Source: Gammaproteobacteria bacterium
GTDB taxonomy: Bacteria > Pseudomonadota > Gammaproteobacteria > SZUA-229
Assembly: GCA_011321985.1 (NCBI GenBank)
Contig: DROB01000421.1
Location: 1 to 6,744 of the forward strand
Length of the DNA: 6,744 nt
Direction: 5' to 3'
Within the stretch, counting starts at the first letter, position 1. Each line of letters begins with the position of its first letter. This document shows positions 1 to 5,813 of the stretch, piece after piece. The notes below the pieces were generated by a model that worked only from the letters and a program-made list of their open reading frames with translations, was not told the DNA's origin and did no database searches. The position numbers and the translations under genes are program-made.

Positions 1-888
1 CCATATCGGCACCCCATCGTGGGCTGGATGGAGGATCTGGAAACACTGACGGTCGATGATGCACGGCTGTGGTATAAAACCTGGTATGCACCGAATAATG
101 CGACGCTGGTGGTTGCGGGCGATGTCGAGGCTCAGGATGTCTTTCGACTGGCAAAGCAATACTTTGGTCAATTGGCCACTTCCAGAATTCCTCAGCTAAA
201 ACCCAGGCGTGAAGCGAAACAATTCGGTACCAAGCGGGTCAGCGTCGAAGTACCGGCAAAGATCCCTTACCTCATCATGGGTTATAAGGCACCGGTATTG
301 CGTCGTAGTATCGAAGATAAAGACGCGGTGATGGCAGATGAATGGGAACTGTACGCACTGGAGGTCCTGGCCGGTGTACTGGATGGGGGCAGCAGTGCAC
401 GTTTGAGTAATAATCTGGTGCGAGGCCAGCAGATCGCCAACAGTGCGAGTGCGGGTTATGGTATGACGGCTAAATATGAAACCCTGTTTACCCTGTCGGC
501 CGTACCTAATGAAGGTGTGGCTATCGAAGTTCTGGAATTCGCCCTGCGTGAAGAGGTGAATACCATCAAAAATCAGCTACCTGATGAGGCCGAGCTGGAC
601 CGTGTCAAGGCCCAGGTCGTCGCGGCGCAGGTCTACCAGCAGGACTCGACCTTTTATGCGGCGATGGAAGTGGGTACCCTGGATACCATCGGTTTGCCGT
701 GGCAGATAAAAGATGAGTATGTCGAAAAGATCATGGCGGTTACAGCAGAACAGGTACAACAGGTAGCCAATAAATACCTGACCGATGAACGTCTGACGGT
801 AGCGGTGCTCGACCCGTTGCCGATCAATAATAAAGCAGAAAATGAAACGAAAGTGATACCCTCAGCAGGAACGAATGATGCAGATTAA
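1..888 (+). CDS. M16-family (pitrilysin-like) zinc peptidase, C-terminal part, 5'-truncated by window edge
   Basis: The frame is open from base 1, so the gene starts before the window and 295 C-terminal residues are visible. An in-frame GTG at 19 is internal, because the residues before it (PYRHPIVGW) are typical M16 sequence. Seen: the end of the first M16 domain (residues 1-42, including WYAPNNATLVVAGDV) and the second, inactive-type domain with DGGSSARL (about nt 382-405) followed by an aromatic-rich strand ending SAGYG. This Arg...Tyr element helps bind substrate in M16 enzymes. The HxxEH zinc motif normally lies N-terminal to what is visible, so catalytic competence cannot be judged. By family knowledge this is an exported metallopeptidase acting in the periplasm or envelope. 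The next gene overlaps by 14 bases and encodes an M16 protein without the zinc motif, so this one is inferred to be the catalytic partner. The family is certain; the substrate is unknown. Confidence 0.93.
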   Translation, partial: PYRHPIVGWMEDLETLTVDDARLWYKTWYAPNNATLVVAGDVEAQDVFRLAKQYFGQLATSRIPQLKPRREAKQFGTKRVSVEVPAKIPYLIMGYKAPVLRRSIEDKDAVMADEWELYALEVLAGVLDGGSSARLSNNLVRGQQIANSASAGYGMTAKYETLFTLSAVPNEGVAIEVLEFALREEVNTIKNQLPDEAELDRVKAQVVAAQVYQQDSTFYAAMEVGTLDTIGLPWQIKDEYVEKIMAVTAEQVQQVANKYLTDERLTVAVLDPLPINNKAENETKVIPSAGTNDAD

Positions 889-2215
889 TTTTTTTAAACC
901 CGAAAAAATGTTGCAGGCACTCTGTCTATTCGGCCTGATATTGACTAGCCTGGCTGCGGGTGCGACACCAAAAATTCAGACATGGCAAACCGGAAATGGT
1001 GCAAAGGTGTTGTTCGTTCCTGCCGATGATATACCGATGCTGGATGTGCGTGTGGTTTTTGATGCGGGCAGTGCTCGCGATGCGGGTATCAGTGGTGTCG
1101 CTGTCCTGACCAATGGGCTTCTGGCGGAAGGTGCGGCGGGAAAAACGGCTAAAGAGATCGCAGAGACCTTCGAGTCGGTAGGGGCCCAGCTGTCAAATGA
1201 TGCTGCACGTGATATGGCGCTGGTCGGTGTACGCAGCTTGACGGAATCACGCTATCTGACACCGGCGATAGAGGGATTAAAACAGGTGTTGACGCAGCCG
1301 GACTTTCCGCAAAAAGCTTTTCAACGTGAACTCAACCGCATGAAAGTAGCAGTGAAGGCACGTCAGCAATCACCCTCTGCTATCGCTGGGGAAGCTTTCT
1401 ATAGAGCGGTTTTTGGTGATCATCCTTATGCGTCGCCAACAGCAGGAACAAAAGAAAGCCTGCAGAGATTAACCCTGGATGACGTGGAAAAGTTTTACCG
1501 GCAATATTATGTTGCTAGTAATGCCACCGTCGTCGTCATTGGAAATGTCGAACGCTGGCAGGCAGAAGAGATCGTCAAAGCGATCATATCGCCACTGCCT
1601 TCAGGTAAAAAAGCACCAGCTTTACCGGAAGTAAAACCATTGACAGAGGCGAAGAAGATCATCATCGATTACCCGTCAGCGCAGACCCATATCTTTGTAG
1701 GTCAGCCAGGCACCAAGCGCGGTGACAAAGATTATTTCAGTCTGTATGTAGCAAATCATCCCTTCGGAGGCAGCGGCTTCACCTCCAGGCTGGTCGATGT
1801 TATCCGTGAAGATAAAGGGCTGGCCTATAGCGTCTATAGTTATTTCTCACCGATGCGTGAAAAAGGGGTGTTTGCCATGGGCATGCAGACTAAAACAGAG
1901 CAGACCGAACAGGCACTGTCCCTGCTGAATCAGGAGCTGAAAAAATATATCGATGAAGGTCCTGGAAAAGAGGAGCTCGCGGCCAGTGTGAGCAATATTA
2001 CGGGTGGTTTTCCGTTGAACATCGACAGTAACAGCAAATTACTGGAATACATCGCGATGATCGGTTTTTATGATCTCCCTGTCGATTATCTGGATCATTT
2101 CATCGAGAATGTACGGGCAGTCGATATCGACGATATCAATGATGCTCTGAAACGGCGATTACACCCTGACAGAATGGTAACGGTTATCGTCGGCAGGCAA
2201 AGCAGCAGTCAATAA
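875..2215 (+). CDS. M16-family peptidase-like protein, exported, lacking HxxEH (non-catalytic partner)
   Basis: 446 residues. An N-terminal signal peptide is visible: a basic start, a hydrophobic stretch at about residues 13-26 (LQALCLFGLILTSL), and a likely cut near AAGA/TPK at about residue 30. Two M16 domains follow, roughly 35-235 and 255-440. In the first, the place of HxxEH aligns with residues 77-81 (VLTNG), so both zinc-binding histidines and the catalytic glutamate are missing. The second domain keeps the GGSGFTSRL...REDKGLAYSVYS element (298-322) that contributes the substrate-binding Arg and Tyr. Known heterodimeric M16B peptidases combine one zinc-bearing and one such subunit, and the 14-base overlap with the preceding gene supports that model. 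AGGA at 867-870 precedes two adjacent ATGs (875 and 878), and the second has the better spacing. A later ATG at 908 would still leave a signal peptide. Inferred role: non-catalytic subunit of an envelope peptidase. Confidence 0.93.
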   Translation: MMQINFFKPEKMLQALCLFGLILTSLAAGATPKIQTWQTGNGAKVLFVPADDIPMLDVRVVFDAGSARDAGISGVAVLTNGLLAEGAAGKTAKEIAETFESVGAQLSNDAARDMALVGVRSLTESRYLTPAIEGLKQVLTQPDFPQKAFQRELNRMKVAVKARQQSPSAIAGEAFYRAVFGDHPYASPTAGTKESLQRLTLDDVEKFYRQYYVASNATVVVIGNVERWQAEEIVKAIISPLPSGKKAPALPEVKPLTEAKKIIIDYPSAQTHIFVGQPGTKRGDKDYFSLYVANHPFGGSGFTSRLVDVIREDKGLAYSVYSYFSPMREKGVFAMGMQTKTEQTEQALSLLNQELKKYIDEGPGKEELAASVSNITGGFPLNIDSNSKLLEYIAMIGFYDLPVDYLDHFIENVRAVDIDDINDALKRRLHPDRMVTVIVGRQSSSQ

Positions 2216-2258
2216 CACGGGCACGGTCCGGAAAGGGGGGATCGTCCCCGTGTTATTT
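2211..2258 (+). terminator. Strong hairpin, likely intrinsic terminator of the M16 gene pair
   Basis: An 11-base perfect inverted repeat, AATAACACGGG (2211-2221) and CCCGTGTTATT (2247-2257), is extended inward past a C/C mismatch by ACGGTCC (2223-2229) pairing with GGATCGT (2239-2245) with one G-U pair. That leaves a 9-base G/A loop (2230-2238). The descending arm ends in a modest T-rich tail (TTATTT). The TAA stop codon of the second M16 gene (2213-2215) lies inside the ascending arm. The weak U-tract leaves open whether this ends transcription or mainly stabilises the mRNA 3' end. Confidence 0.7.
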
Positions 2259-2290
2259 CCTGCGTGAGAAGACCTGATTGAAGATCTGGA

Positions 2291-2319
2291 TTTAAGGCCA
2301 CAAGATACCGATGTATAAA
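2291..2319 (+). promoter_or_regulatory. Possible sigma-70-type promoter for rsmD-coaD-ferredoxin
   Basis: TTTAAG (2291-2296) and TATAAA (2314-2319) are separated by 17 bases in the gap between the hairpin that ends the M16 pair and rsmD. The -10 match is good and the -35 match is weak (three of six). Its position after a terminator-like hairpin is right for a new transcription unit, with a leader of about 45-50 bases. This is inferred from pattern only. Confidence 0.35.
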
Positions 2320-2372
2320 AAACGTCAAATTTCACATTTATATCCATCACCCGCCGGGGCGCAGGGTGGACG

Positions 2373-2933
2373 ATGAAAAGCGGTTCCTGCAGGATTATTG
2401 CCGGTAGGTGGCGTGGTCGAAAAATACGTTTTGATGGTGCAGTGGGGTTACGGCCGACAACCGATCGAATACGTGAAACGGTCTTTAACTGGTTACAACC
2501 GTATCTCTATCAGTGTCGCTGTCTGGATGTTTTTGCTGGTAGCGGTGTACTGGGTTTTGAGGCATTGTCGCGAGGTGCAGCGGAAGCCACTTTTATCGAA
2601 AGTAATAAACAGACTGCTATGAGCCTGAGAAAAAATACCGGGGAATTAGGCGCGACAGGGGTCGTTATCCATAATGATGATGCTCTGCAATGGCTACTAT
2701 CTGTGCCGGATAAACAGTGCTTTAACCTGGTTTTTCTCGACCCACCCTTCCATTCTGAATTACTCGAAAAAAGTGCGATGATATTGAGTAGCAGTGGTAT
2801 TCTGGCGGATGATGCAATAATCTATGTCGAACATGGCGTGGGAGCAGATATTTCCTTACCGGAAAACTGGTCCTGTATCAGAGAGAAGCGAGCAGGTCAG
2901 GTGAGCTACAGATTGTTTACACCTGTTTCGTAG
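2373..2933 (+). CDS. rsmD: 16S rRNA (guanine-966-N2)-methyltransferase RsmD
   Basis: 186 residues, slightly shorter than E. coli RsmD (198). RsmD transfers a methyl group from S-adenosylmethionine to the N2 of G966 of 16S rRNA in the small ribosomal subunit. Seen: the N-terminal RIIAGRWRGRKI and GLRPTTDRIRETVFNWL signature (residues 7-41), S-adenosylmethionine motif I DVFAGSG (52-58), an acidic end of the next strand (E76), catalytic motif IV DPPF (123-126), and the C-terminal AGQVSYRL. The ATG at 2373 is preceded by GGGTGGA (2364-2370), a reasonable ribosome-binding site at short spacing, and the N-terminus matches the family without a missing segment. coaD follows after 21 bases, the common rsmD-coaD pairing in proteobacteria. 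The gene is intact, with no odd residues in its motifs. Confidence 0.96.
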   Translation: MKSGSCRIIAGRWRGRKIRFDGAVGLRPTTDRIRETVFNWLQPYLYQCRCLDVFAGSGVLGFEALSRGAAEATFIESNKQTAMSLRKNTGELGATGVVIHNDDALQWLLSVPDKQCFNLVFLDPPFHSELLEKSAMILSSSGILADDAIIYVEHGVGADISLPENWSCIREKRAGQVSYRLFTPVS

Positions 2934-2954
2934 TATCATAGCAATGAGGTTAAT

Positions 2955-3440
2955 ATGTCAGTTATAGCGGTTTACCCAGGTACTTTTGACCCAGTTACCA
3001 ATGGCCATACCGACCTGGTCCAGCGCGCAGCGGGCCTGTTCGACAAAGTGATAGTCGCCATCGCCGCCAATCCGGGTAAAACACCATTATTTGATCTGGC
3101 TCATCGTGTCTCGATGGCGGAACAGTTATTATCCCGGCACGATAACGTCGAAGTATGCGGTTTTTCGGATCTGCTGGTCGATTTTGTCAAAGCAAAAAAA
3201 GCCAAGGTTATCCTTCGTGGGTTGAGGGCTGTCTCCGATTTTGAATATGAGATGCAGCTGGCCAGTATGAACCGCCATCTTGAAAATTCTCTGGAGACGG
3301 TGTTTATGACACCCAGTGAAGAGACCAGTTTTATCTCTGCTTCACTGGTAAAAGAGATTGCACTGCATGGTGGGGATGTATCGAAATTCGTCCATAAAGA
3401 TGTTGTGGAAGCTCTGGATTTAATGAAGGATAAGGTATGA
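2955..3440 (+). CDS. coaD: Phosphopantetheine adenylyltransferase
   Basis: 161 residues, the normal length for bacterial PPAT. The enzyme transfers AMP from ATP to 4'-phosphopantetheine to give dephospho-CoA, the penultimate step of coenzyme A synthesis in the cytoplasm; the family is hexameric. Seen: the nucleotidyltransferase TxGH motif within GTFDPVTNGH (residues 9-18), the pantetheine-side lysine in GKTPLF (K42), the RGLR motif (88-91), the DFEYEMQLASMNR segment (95-107), and the C-terminal nucleotide-binding ISASLVKEIA (127-136), where the second serine of the usual ISSS/ISST is alanine. GAGGT (2946-2950) lies four bases before the ATG. It is probably co-transcribed with rsmD upstream and the ferredoxin gene downstream. 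The stop codon overlaps the ATG of a 12-codon open frame (ATGA at 3437-3440). Confidence 0.97.
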   Translation: MSVIAVYPGTFDPVTNGHTDLVQRAAGLFDKVIVAIAANPGKTPLFDLAHRVSMAEQLLSRHDNVEVCGFSDLLVDFVKAKKAKVILRGLRAVSDFEYEMQLASMNRHLENSLETVFMTPSEETSFISASLVKEIALHGGDVSKFVHKDVVEALDLMKDKV

Positions 3441-3475
3441 AAAAGTTAGAAGTTGTACGTAGCAGGTCTTATTAG
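3437..3475 (+). CDS. Possible 12-residue coupling ORF between coaD and ferredoxin
   Basis: An ATG overlapping the coaD stop (ATGA) opens a 12-codon frame, MKKLEVVRSRSY, ending in TAG at 3473-3475, three bases before the ferredoxin ATG. It is preceded by AAGGA (3426-3430) at six bases, a better ribosome-binding site than anything before the ferredoxin start (only AGCAGGT, 11 bases away). It may therefore hand ribosomes from coaD to the ferredoxin by reinitiation. No function is claimed for the peptide, and a chance frame is quite possible. Confidence 0.3.
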   Translation: MKKLEVVRSRSY

Positions 3476-3478
3476 ATT

Positions 3479-3730
3479 ATGGCATTAATAATTACAGATG
3501 AATGCATCAATTGTGATGTTTGTGAACCCGAGTGTCCCAATGAGGCGATAAGCCCGGGGGATGAGATCTATGAGATAGATCCAAATCTATGTACTGAATG
3601 TGTCGGGCATTTTGAAACGTCGCAGTGTGTGGAGGTGTGCCCGGTCGATTGTATCCCGCTTGACCCTGACCACCCTGAAACGAAAGAGGAACTGATGGAA
3701 AAATACGAAATCCTCATGGGGAACAGATGA
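3479..3730 (+). CDS. 2[4Fe-4S] ferredoxin, Allochromatium/YfhL type
   Basis: 83 residues, very close in length to the Allochromatium vinosum ferredoxin. It is a small cytoplasmic electron carrier with two [4Fe-4S] clusters. Seen: the first cysteine set C9, C12, C15 and C19 (CINCDVCEPECP), the second set C38, C41, C50 and C54, and an additional C58. The eight residues between C41 and C50 and the acidic C-terminal extension (about 61-83, ETKEELMEKYEIL, probably helical) are the marks of the Alvin-type subfamily, whose clusters have unusually low and unequal potentials. The start is fixed by the conserved MALIITDECINC terminus. The ribosome-binding site is weak, and the short frame just upstream may supply ribosomes. 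It follows coaD by 38 bases. In other gammaproteobacteria this gene is often called yfhL or fdx; the redox partner is not shown here. Confidence 0.95.
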   Translation: MALIITDECINCDVCEPECPNEAISPGDEIYEIDPNLCTECVGHFETSQCVEVCPVDCIPLDPDHPETKEELMEKYEILMGNR

Positions 3731-3737
3731 TTTTTTT
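3707..3737 (+). terminator. Weak terminator candidate at the end of the ferredoxin gene
   Basis: A run of seven T (3731-3737) directly follows the ferredoxin TGA. Upstream, AAAT/CAT (3708-3711 and 3715-3717) can pair with ATG/ATTT (3727-3733) with a three-base bulge and a loop of about nine bases. The stem is short and AT-rich, so termination may be partial, with some read-through into ggt. Confidence 0.3.
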
Positions 3738-3753
3738 GCTGATTCCTATATTA

Positions 3754-3920
3754 TTGTTAACAGTACAGAATTAAAAGATAAGTCTTGTTCAGGAAATGTT
3801 GTAAAACTGTCCATGCAAGTTCGACATATGCGTCCCTGTGGCTGGTGGTCTTGAGCGATATGCATCCTTTAATTTTATTTTAATAATATGTAGACCGATG
3901 ATCATAACGTAAAGAGGCCT
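3754..3920 (+). promoter_or_regulatory. AT-rich ggt upstream region with weak promoter candidates and a repeated element
   Basis: This gap before ggt holds no convincing gene. Two sigma-70-like pairs are visible, each with four of six matches per hexamer and a 17-base spacer: TTGTTA (3754-3759) with GATAAG (3777-3782), and TTGAGC (3851-3856) with TTTATT (3874-3879). An imperfect 10-base direct repeat, ATATGCGTCC (3826-3835) and ATATGCATCC (3858-3867), is spaced 32 bases apart, about three helical turns. The ggt ribosome-binding site AAGAGG is at 3912-3917, close to the ATG. The boundaries are only those of the region described. Confidence 0.35.
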
Positions 3921-5615
3921 ATGAACAAATTTTCACATAAAATTTGTTTTTCACTGTTTATCCTGTTTTTTTCTGTTCAGGTAAACTCTCAAACTTCCAC
4001 TAGAGAAAAACAGGCACAGGCCGCCGTTGCCAGTGCGCATCCGTTAGCGACACAGGCAGGTATCGACATCATGTCACGAGGTGGCAATGCCTTCGATGCG
4101 GCTATCGCAGTTAGTGCAACGCTTGCCGTGGTCGAGCCTTATTCATCCGGCATAGGTGGTGGAGGGTTCTACCTGCTCCATCAGGCAAAAAAAGATCGTT
4201 ACGTGATGCTCGATGCAAGAGAAAAGGCACCGTTACGTGCACATAAAAATTTATATCTGGATGATATGGGTGAAGTTATCCCCGACCTTTCGATTACCGG
4301 AGCACTGTCGGCGGGGATACCGGGTATCCCTGCAGCAATGGTCCATCTGGCAGAAAAATACGGTAAGTTAAAATTAGCTGATTCACTGGCCCCCGCTATT
4401 TTGCACGCACGACAAGGTTTTACTGTCGATGAGTATTATCGACGCATGGCCGGTTTCAGGTTGAAAGCTTTGCGCAAGAACGAGAGTGCGAGTGAAATAT
4501 TTTTACAACAGGGTGAAGTGCCCGAGCTGGGTTACCGGATCGTACAGACTGATCTGGCAGAGACACTGGAGAAGATAGCTGAATCGGGTAATGCGGGTTT
4601 CTATGAAGGTGACCTGGCCGTTAAGATGGTCAAAGATGTCCGGAAAAATGGAGGTATATGGACCATAAAAGATCTTGCGACGTATGATCTGAAAGAGCGG
4701 TCTCCAACCGTCACGGTCTATAAAGGTATGAAGCTCACTGCGGCCTCTCTGCCTTCATCCGGTGGGCTGGTGTTGTCCGAGATCCTGCGTATGCTCGCTG
4801 AATTAGATATCGAAGAGATGGATGAGGCTCAACGTATCCACCATATCGTCGAAGCCATGCGCCGCGCTTACCGTGATCGTGCTGAATATATGGGGGACCC
4901 TGACTTTATCGAAGTTCCTGTTGATTATCTGGTATCAGATTTTTATATTAAATTACTGACAGCGAGTATCAGCCACCACCGTGCGACACCGAGTTCTTCT
5001 TTGAAAGTGGTCGCGCAGCCATCGGGAGCTGGTACAGATACCACGCATTTTTCCATCATCGACAAACAGGGTAACAAAGTATCGGCTACCCTGTCGGTTA
5101 ATTATCCCTTTGGTTCCTGTTATGTTGCAAAGGGTACGGGCGTTCTGTTGAACGATGAAATGGATGATTTTGCTTCTAAAGCAGGGGTGCCGAATGTATA
5201 TGGTCTGGTAGGTTCGCACGCCAATGCGATCGAGCCGGGTAAGCGAATGTTATCGAGTATGACACCCAGTATCGTAGAAACGAAAGACCGGTTAGCGATC
5301 ATAGGAACACCGGGGGGCAGTCGCATCATCACCATGGTATTGCTGGGGATACTGGATTTTTTTGAGAACAAAAGTGCTGAAGAAATAGTGAATGCCGGCC
5401 GTTTCCATCACCAGTACCTGCCGGATGAGATTTCGTATGAACCCGATGTATTTGATGAAGAATTGGTCAGCCGCCTGCAGGATATGGGTCATCATATCAG
5501 AGCACTGGGGAGTGATTATGGAAACATGCAGGTTATCGTAGTAGATAAGAAAAGTGGTGAGGTACAGGCTGCATCCGATAGACGAGGTATAGGTAGTGCG
5601 ATGGTGTCGCACTGA
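3921..5615 (+). CDS. ggt: Gamma-glutamyltransferase (gamma-glutamyltranspeptidase) precursor
   Basis: 564 residues, normal for the family. The enzyme removes the gamma-glutamyl group of glutathione and related compounds, passing it to water or an amino acid acceptor, in the periplasm. A signal peptide is visible (hydrophobic 8-21, likely cut after VNS at 23). The proenzyme self-cleaves into large and small subunits. The TTHFS motif puts the cut between D373 and T374, with T374 the nucleophile (T391 in E. coli). Also seen are the substrate-binding Arg in LDARE (R100), N394, E413 and D416 of NDEMDDF, the lid loop AGVPNVYGLVG (421-431), S445-S446, and the oxyanion glycines G465-G466 of PGGSR. 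The position of E. coli T409 is serine here (S392), and C400 follows FGS. The gene sits downstream of the ferredoxin gene, as I recall for Pseudomonas, but after 190 bases and probably with its own promoter. Confidence 0.97.
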   Translation: MNKFSHKICFSLFILFFSVQVNSQTSTREKQAQAAVASAHPLATQAGIDIMSRGGNAFDAAIAVSATLAVVEPYSSGIGGGGFYLLHQAKKDRYVMLDAREKAPLRAHKNLYLDDMGEVIPDLSITGALSAGIPGIPAAMVHLAEKYGKLKLADSLAPAILHARQGFTVDEYYRRMAGFRLKALRKNESASEIFLQQGEVPELGYRIVQTDLAETLEKIAESGNAGFYEGDLAVKMVKDVRKNGGIWTIKDLATYDLKERSPTVTVYKGMKLTAASLPSSGGLVLSEILRMLAELDIEEMDEAQRIHHIVEAMRRAYRDRAEYMGDPDFIEVPVDYLVSDFYIKLLTASISHHRATPSSSLKVVAQPSGAGTDTTHFSIIDKQGNKVSATLSVNYPFGSCYVAKGTGVLLNDEMDDFASKAGVPNVYGLVGSHANAIEPGKRMLSSMTPSIVETKDRLAIIGTPGGSRIITMVLLGILDFFENKSAEEIVNAGRFHHQYLPDEISYEPDVFDEELVSRLQDMGHHIRALGSDYGNMQVIVVDKKSGEVQAASDRRGIGSAMVSH

Positions 5616-5737
5616 TCGCGTCCTTCGTGGTCAATATGCTTTTAATCCTTTAAAGTCCGCTATGCGTCGTAAGCTGTCTTCCAATCTCGTGTAGTAACCA
5701 CCTTCAGGTTTGAGCTAATACAAATGAATCATGTATT

Positions 5738-5770
5738 GATATTCGCTTCGATGCCGAAGTATCTTTTATT
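5738..5770 (+). terminator. Probable intrinsic terminator downstream of ggt
   Basis: GATATTCG (5738-5745) pairs with CGAAGTATC (5755-5763), leaving one bulged G and a 9-base loop. It is followed at once by TTTTATT (5764-5770). An alternative fold uses CTTCG/CGAAG (5746-5750 and 5755-5759) with a four-base loop. The T-tract lies on the ggt side only. A second, weaker plus-strand hairpin (GAGGTACC 5790-5797 with GGTGCTC 5809-5815) precedes the T8 run at 5825-5832. I see no T-tract terminator for the convergent minus-strand genes. Confidence 0.5.
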
Positions 5771-5780
5771 GCCAGGCAAT
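5768..5780. repeat. Short perfect inverted repeat ATTGCC-A-GGCAAT
   Basis: Six-base arms flank a single central base in the gap between the convergent ggt and sigma genes. It is too short a hairpin for termination by itself and has the form of a small protein-binding site, but its location after both genes argues against an operator. It may be chance. Confidence 0.3.
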
Positions 5781-5813
5781 CAGTTGATAGAGGTACCCTG
5801 TAAAGTCCGGTGC

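Noticed and set aside
577..759. Minus-strand open frame inside the first M16 gene
   Set aside because: It lies wholly antisense to a clearly conserved coding region, and its product shows no recognisable domain.
2159..2350. Minus-strand open frame (63 codons) across the M16 terminator region
   Set aside because: It runs through the terminator hairpin and the 3' end of the M16 gene, and its product resembles no family I know.
2398..2622. Plus-strand frame overlapping rsmD
   Set aside because: It is an out-of-frame shadow of rsmD, whose methyltransferase motifs are all in the other frame.
4953..5612. Three overlapping minus-strand open frames inside ggt
   Set aside because: They are antisense to the conserved small-subunit coding region of ggt. 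They have no start context or domains of their own.
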